Shown one piece after another: positions 1 to 5,325 of a DNA stretch of 5,325 nucleotides. The translations under genes were made by a program, and so were the position numbers. Every line of letters begins with the position of its first letter. The stretch's first letter is position 1. A model generated the notes under the pieces. It was not told the origin of the DNA and searched no databases. It was given only the letters and a program-made list of their open reading frames with translations. Origin of the DNA: JAXDBV01 sp034678415 (GTDB lineage Bacteria; Bacteroidota; Bacteroidia; Bacteroidales; VadinHA17); assembly GCA_034678415.1 (NCBI GenBank), contig JAXDBV010000092.1, forward strand, positions 1 to 5,325. The letters run 5' to 3'.

Positions 1-848
1 GGGGAATGGACGGGACTGTTTTCGACGATGACGGGCAGGCCATAATAGAATGCATGGTTGATACCTAACCCAATACCGCCGGGCATAACGAAAATATCGG
101 CCATTTTGTAGTTCTCGTTGACGATGAGAGGATCGTATATTTCCCCCCGGTAAACGATATTCGCATTTTGTTTGATCAGTAACATCTCTTCCTCGCTCAC
201 ACCTGGGCCAATCAGGATCAACCTGACGTTCTCCAGGGGCATCTCATTGAAAGCCAGGATCAGATGTTTTACCTTCCTTTGCAAGGCATTGAATCTTCCG
301 ACGGAAAGAATTATTTTCCGGTTTTTAAAACCATACTTCTCCTTCAGATCCTCCCTGGTTTTTTCAATCACCGGAAAGGAATTAAAATGGAGCGTATTAT
401 TGGCCACAAACAGCTTTTTATGATTGGACCTGACATATTTTCTTTCATTGTCGGAATAAATGATCAGGGCTGTAGCCAGTTTATGCCTCAGGTAATGAAG
501 ATTTCTCACCAGCGGATTATCCAGGCTTTTCATTCCTATTCCGTGTGACCAGACAATTACTTTTATTCCCGTCAACCGGCAATATATCATAAAAGGAAAG
601 AGGAACAGGTATTTGAGCCAGACAAACTGTATGATTATATTGCAGTTGTATTTCCTGATTACCCTGATAAAATTCCGGAGGGTATAACGAATCCCGACAA
701 AGAGGTCATCGTTTTCAACTGTCAGTTTCCCGGTATCATACACCACGACCAGTTCGTATCCGAGTTTACGGAACTCATCCCTGAACGCGCGGTATATTGG
801 CCGGCGATAGTGCCTTGTATCATGGTCAAAGAGGATAAGATGTCTCAT
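1..848 (-). CDS. GT4-like glycosyltransferase, C-terminus cut by the window edge
   Basis: This gene runs off the left edge, leaving 282 residues and no stop codon. It probably transfers a sugar from a nucleotide-activated donor to a growing glycan on the cytoplasmic side of the inner membrane. The N-terminal half (about 1-160) has a short Rossmann start (MRHLILFDHD), a hydrophobic stretch near 70-90, and the acceptor-side motif WSHGIG at 100-105. The C-terminal domain opens with the GT-B strand IILSVGRF (179-186), followed by LILIGPG (210-216), Y/RGE near 233-236, and ADIFVMPGG-IGL (250-261). The usual GT4 pair of glutamates (E-x7-E) is missing: the equivalent positions appear to be G257 and H265. 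The gene follows the GT2 gene after only 17 bases, so the two are probably cotranscribed. An in-frame ATG four codons upstream (860) is an equally possible start; neither has a clear ribosome binding site. Family membership is fairly certain, but donor and acceptor are unknown. Confidence 0.88.
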   Translation of the reverse strand, partial: MRHLILFDHDTRHYRRPIYRAFRDEFRKLGYELVVVYDTGKLTVENDDLFVGIRYTLRNFIRVIRKYNCNIIIQFVWLKYLFLFPFMIYCRLTGIKVIVWSHGIGMKSLDNPLVRNLHYLRHKLATALIIYSDNERKYVRSNHKKLFVANNTLHFNSFPVIEKTREDLKEKYGFKNRKIILSVGRFNALQRKVKHLILAFNEMPLENVRLILIGPGVSEEEMLLIKQNANIVYRGEIYDPLIVNENYKMADIFVMPGGIGLGINHAFYYGLPVIVENSPVHS

Positions 849-865
849 GGATTGCTGCATGTGGT

Positions 866-1750
866 TCAGTCTTCGTATTTACTGCTTTTGAAATATGTCT
901 TAAGGTTTGAAATAAAGAAGGTAAGCATGGTTAGGGGCCACAGGATTTTAGGGCAGTGGGTGTAATAGAATCTTGCTTTCTGGGGAATATAAATCCTGGA
1001 ATACTTGTTGGTAAAGCCTTTAAGATAGGCAAGGAATCCGGTTTTTATGAACGACATACCTTTCCCGGTATCTTTCACATGACTGTATACCCTGGCATCC
1101 CATGAGATATAAACGGGGAAACCGTTTTTCCATGCGCGGAGACAGAAATCCTCATCGGAATGGTACTGGATATAATACTCATCGAAGTAGTTGAGTTTTT
1201 TCAGGACAGGATAAGGGATGAGCATACCACGGCCGGGCAGGACAATACTGGGATGAATGCCCGTAAGTTCCTCCAGAGGGACAAGGGTAAACCGGGGATG
1301 ATACCTGATGTTTTTCTGTCTCCACCGGATGTATTTACGGATACCGGAAAAAAAGATGCGATAGGGAGGATCGGCAGTGAGGGAGAGTGAGCCCATAACG
1401 GCATTCTCTTCCACCTGTTTCTTTGCGTTCAACAGAAGCTGAAGGTAAGACGGATCAAGAACGATGTCATCATTCAGGGTCAGCACAAGACCGGGATGGT
1501 ATTCTTCCGCTTTTTTAAATCCCTCATTCATGCTTTTTGTATACCACCAGTTGCCGGTACCTTTCACGATAATGACTTCCGGAAAATCCTTTTCGAGCAT
1601 TTCAATCGTTCCGTCTGTAGATCCATCAACAACAACAATCACAATAAGTTCACTTACCGCGTCTATCTGGTGGAACAGCTGTGTCAGAACATTACGCAAG
1701 TATTGTTTCCTGTTGAATGTGGGTATTATAACTGCAACCTTATCTTTCAT
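866..1750 (-). CDS. GT2 family glycosyltransferase
   Basis: A 294-residue inverting glycosyltransferase with a GT-A fold, of the kind that adds one sugar to a lipid-linked polysaccharide repeat unit. The opening strand VAVIIPTFNR (5-14) and DGSTDGT (42-48) form the nucleotide-sugar site. NDD (93-95), in LTLNDDIVLD, sits where the metal-binding DxD motif is expected. SDEDF (198-202) fits the ED motif that carries the catalytic base. GNWWYTKSMNEGF (66-78) resembles the GN-WW-x-x-x-MN segment of rhamnosyltransferase-like GT2 enzymes, but this does not establish rhamnose as the donor. The tail has a moderately hydrophobic patch (about 269-283) that could touch the membrane; there is no signal peptide. 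Length is normal and no key residue is missing. It starts at ATG 50 bases after the upstream GT4 stop and ends 17 bases before the next GT start, which suggests one operon. The exact sugar and linkage are unknown. Confidence 0.93.
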   Translation of the reverse strand: MKDKVAVIIPTFNRKQYLRNVLTQLFHQIDAVSELIVIVVVDGSTDGTIEMLEKDFPEVIIVKGTGNWWYTKSMNEGFKKAEEYHPGLVLTLNDDIVLDPSYLQLLLNAKKQVEENAVMGSLSLTADPPYRIFFSGIRKYIRWRQKNIRYHPRFTLVPLEELTGIHPSIVLPGRGMLIPYPVLKKLNYFDEYYIQYHSDEDFCLRAWKNGFPVYISWDARVYSHVKDTGKGMSFIKTGFLAYLKGFTNKYSRIYIPQKARFYYTHCPKILWPLTMLTFFISNLKTYFKSSKYED

Positions 1751-1800
1751 AGGAATAGTTTGCCGGAGAAGGGATCAATCTGCACACCTTTGCCGTAAAA

Positions 1801-3084
1801 TTAAACATTATTGTTATTAACATGCCTGTTGTGATGATCAATGACGGCGTTGTATACCTCCAGCAGGTTACGGATCACCCGGTTCCGGTCATGTCTTTTC
1901 ATGGCTGTTTCGTGTGCCTTCTCTCCCATTTTGATCCTTATTTCCTTATGTTCAAAGAGGAAAAGGATTTGTGCTGCCAGATCCCATGCATCCCCTTCCT
2001 GGACCAGCATTGCGCTTTCCTTATCATCGACCAGGCTTCGTATGCCACCGATATTGGCAGCGACGACAGGTGTACCGACAAGCATGGCTTCAGAAACGCT
2101 GTTGGGGCTGTTATCAATATACGAGGGATGGACAAACATACTGGCATTTGCCATTTCCCCGGCGATGGTTTCAGCATTTTGCTTGCCCATGAGCACGAGG
2201 TGGAGGTCAGAGGGACGGGTGTGCGATTTCCTGATCATTATTCTGCAGAGCTCATCCTTTTCCGAGATACCGATGATCTTCCAGGAGAACTGTATATTCC
2301 TGCTGCGCAAGATCGCCGCGGTATTAAATATCATGTCAAGGCCTTTGTAGGTCTCCTGGTTGATAACGGAGAGGAGGTTGATAGCCGATTCGGTTCCGGG
2401 GTTCCACCGTGTCGAATAGAACGGTTCCCTCATCATGTTATCGTACTGGAAATACTGTGCCTGCGGGGCTAGTACCCGCACCACCGACCTGTCCCATTCG
2501 GTTTTTCCCAATATATAGCGGGCGCTCGAAAGGATGCTTTGTTCCCGCACGCTTTTCTTCCGTTTGATTGCGTAAACATGATTATACGTTGTTGCATTCA
2601 GGATACTTGAAAGGCTGGCATATTTCAACAGTTCACAGGGGGTAAAAGCCGCATACCACTTACTCAGTATTGCAGTAAGGATTCCCTGGAGCTGAATGAT
2701 GACGGGCACGCCGGTCTGGCCGATGATTTCTCCGAAAGCATTTTCGGTGCCAAAAACATGGATGAGATCCGGTTTGAAGTCCTGAATAACCTCCAGGTAG
2801 TGTTTCACATCTTCCCTTGTTTCAATCCGGTGAAAGGCTCTTCTGTACCATCTTCCCAACCTGGTGGAACTGGAAGGTATATTGAAATAACTGATTCCAT
2901 CCACATCCATCCTGGTAACATCTTTATAATTATTATTGATGAATCCAACGGCCAGTTCAAATTTTTCCAGTTTCTTCAGTTCCTGTTCAAGGGTGGCCAC
3001 CCATGTGACACCGGCATATTTTTTCTCAATCCTGAGCTGTTTATTGACAATGGTTGGCAAACTGGTAAACCACAGTAATCTCAT
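1801..3084 (-). CDS. GT4 family glycosyltransferase
   Basis: A complete retaining GT-B glycosyltransferase of 427 residues, typical in length for the family. The N-terminal acceptor domain starts MRLLWFTSLP and holds DLIHVFGTENAFG (about 106-118) and IIQLQGI (129-135), both common in surface-polysaccharide GT4 enzymes. The donor domain begins near residue 235 with INLLSVINQETYKG. It contains LHLVLMG (294-300), FVHPSYIDNSPNSVSEAM (317-334) and GTPVVAANIGG (337-347). The E-x7-E motif reads D324-x7-E332, a conservative change at the first position. The last residues are polar and rich in His and Asn. The frame also opens at a TTG two codons earlier (3090), but ATG at 3084 puts the first beta strand directly at the N-terminus and is preferred. 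It lies 118 bases after the deacetylase stop and 50 bases before the GT2 gene on the same strand. It probably adds one sugar to the repeat unit; the substrate is not known. Confidence 0.93.
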   Translation of the reverse strand: MRLLWFTSLPTIVNKQLRIEKKYAGVTWVATLEQELKKLEKFELAVGFINNNYKDVTRMDVDGISYFNIPSSSTRLGRWYRRAFHRIETREDVKHYLEVIQDFKPDLIHVFGTENAFGEIIGQTGVPVIIQLQGILTAILSKWYAAFTPCELLKYASLSSILNATTYNHVYAIKRKKSVREQSILSSARYILGKTEWDRSVVRVLAPQAQYFQYDNMMREPFYSTRWNPGTESAINLLSVINQETYKGLDMIFNTAAILRSRNIQFSWKIIGISEKDELCRIMIRKSHTRPSDLHLVLMGKQNAETIAGEMANASMFVHPSYIDNSPNSVSEAMLVGTPVVAANIGGIRSLVDDKESAMLVQEGDAWDLAAQILFLFEHKEIRIKMGEKAHETAMKRHDRNRVIRNLLEVYNAVIDHHNRHVNNNNV

Positions 3085-3139
3085 GTTCAAAATGTTTCCG
3101 GTAAAAGTATAAAAAGGATGGGAAACTCAGAAGGAAGTT

Positions 3140-3161
3140 CGGTGAAACAGAAGTCTCACCG
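3140..3161 (-). other. Intergenic hairpin between deacetylase and GT4 genes
   Basis: The minus-strand RNA reads CGGUGAGAC-UUCU-GUUUCACCG, a 9-bp stem with one G-U pair and a 4-base loop. It lies about 40 bases after the deacetylase stop and about 55 before the GT4 start. In a plus-strand RNA the wobble would be an A-C mismatch, so the minus-strand transcript is favoured. The sequence after it is pyrimidine-rich but has no immediate run of U, so a standard intrinsic terminator is not supported. It may be a weak attenuator, or a processing or mRNA-stability element within the operon. Confidence 0.4.
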
Positions 3162-3202
3162 TCAGACAGAAGGCTGCGTACGGGACAGTATATGTTTTAT
3201 TA

Positions 3203-4243
3203 TCATACAGTTATAATTCTTTTAAACGGATTTTCAAGGCAAGGTTTAATGCCATAAATATAGAGTTTAAGGTTTCTTAGGTCCTGTTCGTGTACACTTA
3301 ACCTGGGCAACCGCCTCAGGGAGTGAAGATGTTCACGGAAGATATTGGCATGCCGGGTAGTGACGATCGTCTGAAACCCGAAGGTATCTGCAATGGCAAA
3401 TTCTCTCTCACCCACCATTGAACGTCCGCCGTAGGGAAATGCAAAATGCCGTACCGGGATATTAATTCTGGATTCAATTATGTTTATTGATTCCAGTATC
3501 TCGTTCACCAGTTCATCATCTGTCAGCATTTTAGGATTGACATGGTTAACCATATGTGATCCTATGGTAACCAGTGGGTCTTCGCTTAACTCCTTGATTT
3601 GCTGCCAATCTGCTCCGAGAATCCTTATCTTGTTGTATAATTCCTTAAGATAAGGTTTGAAGATCTGTTCCAGTGTTTGCCGATACTGGTGTCTGGTAGT
3701 GCACATAATGATCTTTCGTACCGTTTCATAGCAATCACGTTTTTGTTCGAGTGATGGACAGATGAAATGGTGCTTAACCCCGTTCAGGGAAAATTCAAAT
3801 TGGTCTTGTCTCTTCAGTATATTTTCTAGCAGGTATTCCCACAGGAGTGCACTTTTATCGGGGAAACTTGTGGTAAGGTATACAACAAAAGGTACGTGAT
3901 GTTTTTTCATGATCGGGTAAACGGTGGTATAAATATCACGGTACCCGTCGTCAAATGAAAAGACGACAAATCTTCCGCCATCCCTGATTAATCGTTGTGG
4001 CAGGTCATTGATAGAGATAAAGTCATACTTTCTGGTTCTAAGGAACTCTATAACCTGTTCCAGGTAGGCGGGGGTGTTCTCAATGAACCGGAGTCCGAGG
4101 GAGCTTCGTTCATTTTGAGGAATCACTCTGTGAAAGCTAAGGACATGACCTTTACCGGAAAAGAACATGCAAGCAGGAAAGCCATTCATATACAACATAA
4201 GACTTTCCAGAGCATCTATGATTATATTCTTCTGATGATGCAT
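3203..4243 (-). CDS. Polysaccharide deacetylase (CE4, NodB-like)
   Basis: A complete 346-residue metal-dependent deacetylase, expected to remove acetyl groups from sugars such as N-acetylhexosamines in the glycan made by this locus. SFHRV lies at 36-40. NodB motif 1 is FSFDDGY (95-101), with D98 as the probable catalytic base and D99 as a metal ligand. Motif 2 is SHMVNH, with metal ligands H230 and H234. Motif 3 is FAFPYGG (267-273). About 130 residues separate motifs 1 and 2, more than in minimal NodB domains; the insert carries LLWEYLLENIL, as in the longer CE4 proteins. No clear signal peptide is visible, so it may act in the cytoplasm. The frame extends to a TTG at 4330, adding 29 residues that do not look like the family; ATG 4243 is preferred. 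The same protein type recurs just upstream (5198-5325). Activity is well supported; the precise substrate is not. Confidence 0.92.
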   Translation of the reverse strand: MHHQKNIIIDALESLMLYMNGFPACMFFSGKGHVLSFHRVIPQNERSSLGLRFIENTPAYLEQVIEFLRTRKYDFISINDLPQRLIRDGGRFVVFSFDDGYRDIYTTVYPIMKKHHVPFVVYLTTSFPDKSALLWEYLLENILKRQDQFEFSLNGVKHHFICPSLEQKRDCYETVRKIIMCTTRHQYRQTLEQIFKPYLKELYNKIRILGADWQQIKELSEDPLVTIGSHMVNHVNPKMLTDDELVNEILESINIIESRINIPVRHFAFPYGGRSMVGEREFAIADTFGFQTIVTTRHANIFREHLHSLRRLPRLSVHEQDLRNLKLYIYGIKPCLENPFKRIITV

Positions 4244-4462
4244 AATTATCACGTGTGGATAGCACGATACATTACTGTAATATTCCGGCAGCCGGCCGGT
4301 TTTCCAGGTCTTCGGATCCGTACATGACAAGATGCATTATCAAGGCTCACCATATTACGCCCACGTTCAACCCTATAGGCAGGCAATCGATTGTATATTA
4401 CCATACCAACGTTATTGCATTGACTTTCCTGGTACAGAGGTACTGAAACCTGTGAATATGCG

Positions 4463-4611
4463 GTTGTGCGACAGACTATGCAGACAGAGGAAACACGGAC
4501 AAACCTGTTGCCACCATCCGATTAGTACAGGTTCAAGGATATATAAATTAGATTCGGCCATTAAACAATACTCCGTGTGCATTAAATGCCGCACAACTTT
4601 TGCATGAAAAG
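4463..4611 (-). ncRNA. Candidate structured leader RNA with nested stems
   Basis: In the minus-strand transcript, three pairs of complementary segments nest inside one another. The outer stem is GUUGUGCGGC (4588-4597) with GUCGCACAAC (4463-4472), 10 pairs including one G-U. The middle stem is ACACGGA (4572-4578) with UCCGUGU (4493-4499), 7 Watson-Crick pairs. The inner stem is UGAACCUGU (4527-4535) with ACAGGUUUG (4500-4508), 9 pairs ending in two wobble pairs, around an 18-base loop. The 3' arms of the middle and inner stems abut. A small hairpin, CUUUU-5-AAAAG (4597-4611), sits at the 5' edge and shares one base with the outer stem. The G-U pairs would be A-C mismatches in a plus-strand RNA, so the minus strand is favoured, in agreement with the promoter upstream. 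I do not recognise a riboswitch, 6S, tmRNA, SRP or RNase P signature. It could be a cis-regulatory leader of the deacetylase operon, a small RNA, or chance; no folding energy was computed. Confidence 0.4.
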
Positions 4612-4668
4612 GTTATTCGTTTCGGTTATTATGATCGGTTATAATCGAGTTTTTTCCTGAAAACGATC

Positions 4669-4701
4669 CAAATATACTATTAAAATGTTATTATAATCAA
4701 A
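4669..4701 (-). promoter_or_regulatory. Bacteroidota-type promoter (-33 TTTG, -7 TATATTTG)
   Basis: On the minus strand, TTTG (4698-4701) is followed after 21 bases by TATATTTG (4669-4676), an exact match to the Bacteroidota housekeeping consensus of TTTG and TAnnTTTG. It lies in the most AT-rich part of the window and points towards the complete deacetylase and the three glycosyltransferases. Transcription would start near 4662, leaving a leader of about 420 bases before ATG 4243. The spacer is at the long side of the range known for this promoter type. The match is seen directly; its use is inferred. Confidence 0.5.
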
Positions 4702-4914
4702 CTAGTGAACCATTAAAAATTAACGTGGCCAACCCATAAATAGTTGATATCTTATGTGGCAGATCGTTGGACATATCATAATGTTTTATGAATCTGTTAT
4801 ATAGATATTCATAGCTATTTGAACTGAAATATCTTCAAGAATAATGTCGTTATAAAGACCGTATAGTATCCGGTTGGTAAAAAAGCAGGATTTTACAACA
4901 ACTCCATTAAGGCA

Positions 4915-5190
4915 ATGCAAGTATGCTTACACTGGAACACCGCCAAATCAGTACGGTTAATGCAATGGCGGAGGGAAAAACGTATTCTCAGTAACGAAAG
5001 TGGTGTGGAGCAATGGGAGGAGCTGGGGTATTCCGTGCATTTCAGCAGGGAGAAGGTATTTGCAGTTGCAGAAGCTTGTGTATCTTGTGAACAGGTTTCG
5101 TTCAGTAAGTACATGGGGCATATAGGTAGTGAACAAGGGATTGAAAACCTTCAAAACCGGGTTTACGTGATAATTCCGTCCGTCAACTGA
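4915..5190 (+). CDS. Doubtful small ORF, unknown protein
   Basis: A 91-residue open frame on the plus strand, opposite to every recognised gene, beginning MQVCLHWNTAKSV and ending at a TGA eight bases short of the deacetylase fragment's stop, so the two would converge tail to tail. I do not recognise the product. The translation has a basic patch (QWRREKR near 17-23), then a polar part, four cysteines and no membrane segment. The frame is open some 16 codons upstream of the ATG as well. Codon choice is not obviously non-coding, but there is no Shine-Dalgarno sequence and no TAnnTTTG promoter on this strand nearby. It may be chance, a gene remnant or a real small protein. Confidence 0.2.
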   Translation: MQVCLHWNTAKSVRLMQWRREKRILSNESGVEQWEELGYSVHFSREKVFAVAEACVSCEQVSFSKYMGHIGSEQGIENLQNRVYVIIPSVN

Positions 5191-5197
5191 TAACCGA

Positions 5198-5325
5198 TCA
5201 GTCAGTTACAACTCTCCTGAATCCGTTTTCAAAAAATGGTCTGATCCCCAAAGTAAAGAGTCGAAGTCTTTCCATATCCTGCTCGGCAACTCTGATTCTC
5301 GGCAGGCGGGTCAAATGGTTGATAT
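5198..5325 (-). CDS. Second polysaccharide deacetylase, C-terminal fragment only
   Basis: Only the last 41 residues and the stop (TGA at 5198-5200) are in the window; the rest lies beyond the right edge. The fragment aligns without gaps to the last 41 residues of the deacetylase at 3203-4243, and I count 19 identical positions by eye. Shared elements are RLPR, EQD, GI-x-P, EN-x-F and the Thr before the last residue. The catalytic NodB motifs would be outside the window, so whether this copy is active cannot be judged. It shares strand and orientation with the other genes. No convincing terminator follows the stop, so read-through into the next gene is possible, although the gap has its own promoter. 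The homology is clear despite the short length because the match is continuous up to the stop codon. Confidence 0.85.
   Translation of the reverse strand, partial: INHLTRLPRIRVAEQDMERLRLFTLGIRPFFENGFRRVVTD

Larger units (their letters stand above)
4244..5197. other. Long intergenic region between the two deacetylase genes
   Basis: About 950 bases with no gene of recognisable function on either strand. From the right it holds a doubtful plus-strand ORF (4915-5190), an AT-rich stretch of about 4620-4880 (16 G or C in the 60 bases 4681-4740), a minus-strand promoter (4669-4701), a set of nested inverted repeats (4463-4611), and about 220 bases leading to the deacetylase start, in which I see nothing clear. 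Other short open frames here (for example 4332-4607 plus and 4412-4594 minus) give Cys- and His-rich translations without family features and are not called. No insertion sequence, tRNA or CRISPR repeat is visible. A gap this long is unusual among the tightly packed glycan genes of this window and fits a transcription start and regulatory region. Confidence 0.6.

Noticed and set aside
172..548. Two plus-strand frames near the left edge
   Set aside because: They are antisense to the truncated GT4-like gene, whose minus-strand frame is open without interruption from 848 to the edge.
1464..1820. Overlapping plus-strand frames of 100 and 118 codons across the GT2 start
   Set aside because: Antisense to the conserved nucleotide-binding part of the GT2 enzyme; low-complexity Ser/Thr-rich or mixed translations with no motif.
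1822..2472. A 216-codon plus-strand open frame inside the GT4 gene
   Set aside because: It lies wholly antisense to a well-supported glycosyltransferase with intact motifs, and its translation shows no family features; it is a shadow of the real gene.
3102..3109. TACTTTTA on the minus strand, 17 bases before the GT4 start, as a -7 box
   Set aside because: The last base is wrong and no TTTG-like -33 box lies at a fitting distance; the gene is more simply read from the upstream promoter.
4332..4607. Plus-strand frame of 91 codons, and a minus-strand frame at 4412-4594
   Set aside because: Both overlap the inverted-repeat region, have odd compositions rich in Cys, His or Trp, and lack any recognisable domain or start signal.
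4788..4834. Two 7-bp inverted repeats (TATGAAT/ATTCATA and AGATATT/AATATCT) in the AT-rich gap
   Set aside because: Short AT-only stems with long loops are expected in sequence of this composition; no insertion-sequence or site-specific recombination context supports them.
5186..5202. Six-bp inverted repeat ACTGAT-5-ATCAGT over both convergent stops, as a terminator
   Set aside because: The stem is short and AT-rich and neither strand has a following run of T.

Overview
The window looks like part of a surface-polysaccharide (capsule, exopolysaccharide or O-antigen) gene cluster, probably from a member of the Bacteroidota. The phylum call is an inference. It rests on the one convincing promoter, which has the Bacteroidota form (TTTG, 21 bases, TAnnTTTG), on the lack of Shine-Dalgarno sequences at the starts, and on the style of the proteins. 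No gene here fixes a genus.

All recognisable genes lie on the minus strand, so the transcriptional order runs from right to left. (1) The C-terminal 41 residues of a polysaccharide deacetylase enter at the right edge (5198-5325). (2) A gap of about 950 bases follows. It holds a Bacteroidota-type promoter (4669-4701), a stretch with nested complementary segments that looks like a structured leader RNA (about 4463-4611), an AT-rich part, and one doubtful plus-strand ORF (4915-5190). (3) A second, complete polysaccharide deacetylase is a paralogue of the first (3203-4243). (4) After a 118-base gap with a 9-bp hairpin comes a GT4 glycosyltransferase (1801-3084). (5) A GT2 glycosyltransferase follows 50 bases on (866-1750). 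(6) After 17 bases comes a second GT4-like glycosyltransferase, whose C-terminus runs off the left edge (1-848).

Together the three glycosyltransferases would add successive sugars to a lipid-linked repeat unit at the cytoplasmic face of the inner membrane. The deacetylases would remove acetyl groups from N-acetylated or O-acetylated sugars of the same glycan. Donor sugars, acceptors and linkages cannot be read from the sequence. No polymerase, flippase, initiating transferase or export gene is in the window.

The enzymes are ordinary for such a locus. The most interesting signal is in the gap upstream of the complete deacetylase. Downstream of the promoter, the minus-strand RNA has three nested complementary pairs of 10, 7 and 9 bp, plus a further copy of one arm that could compete for pairing. 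I do not recognise it as a known RNA family, and no folding or homology search was run.
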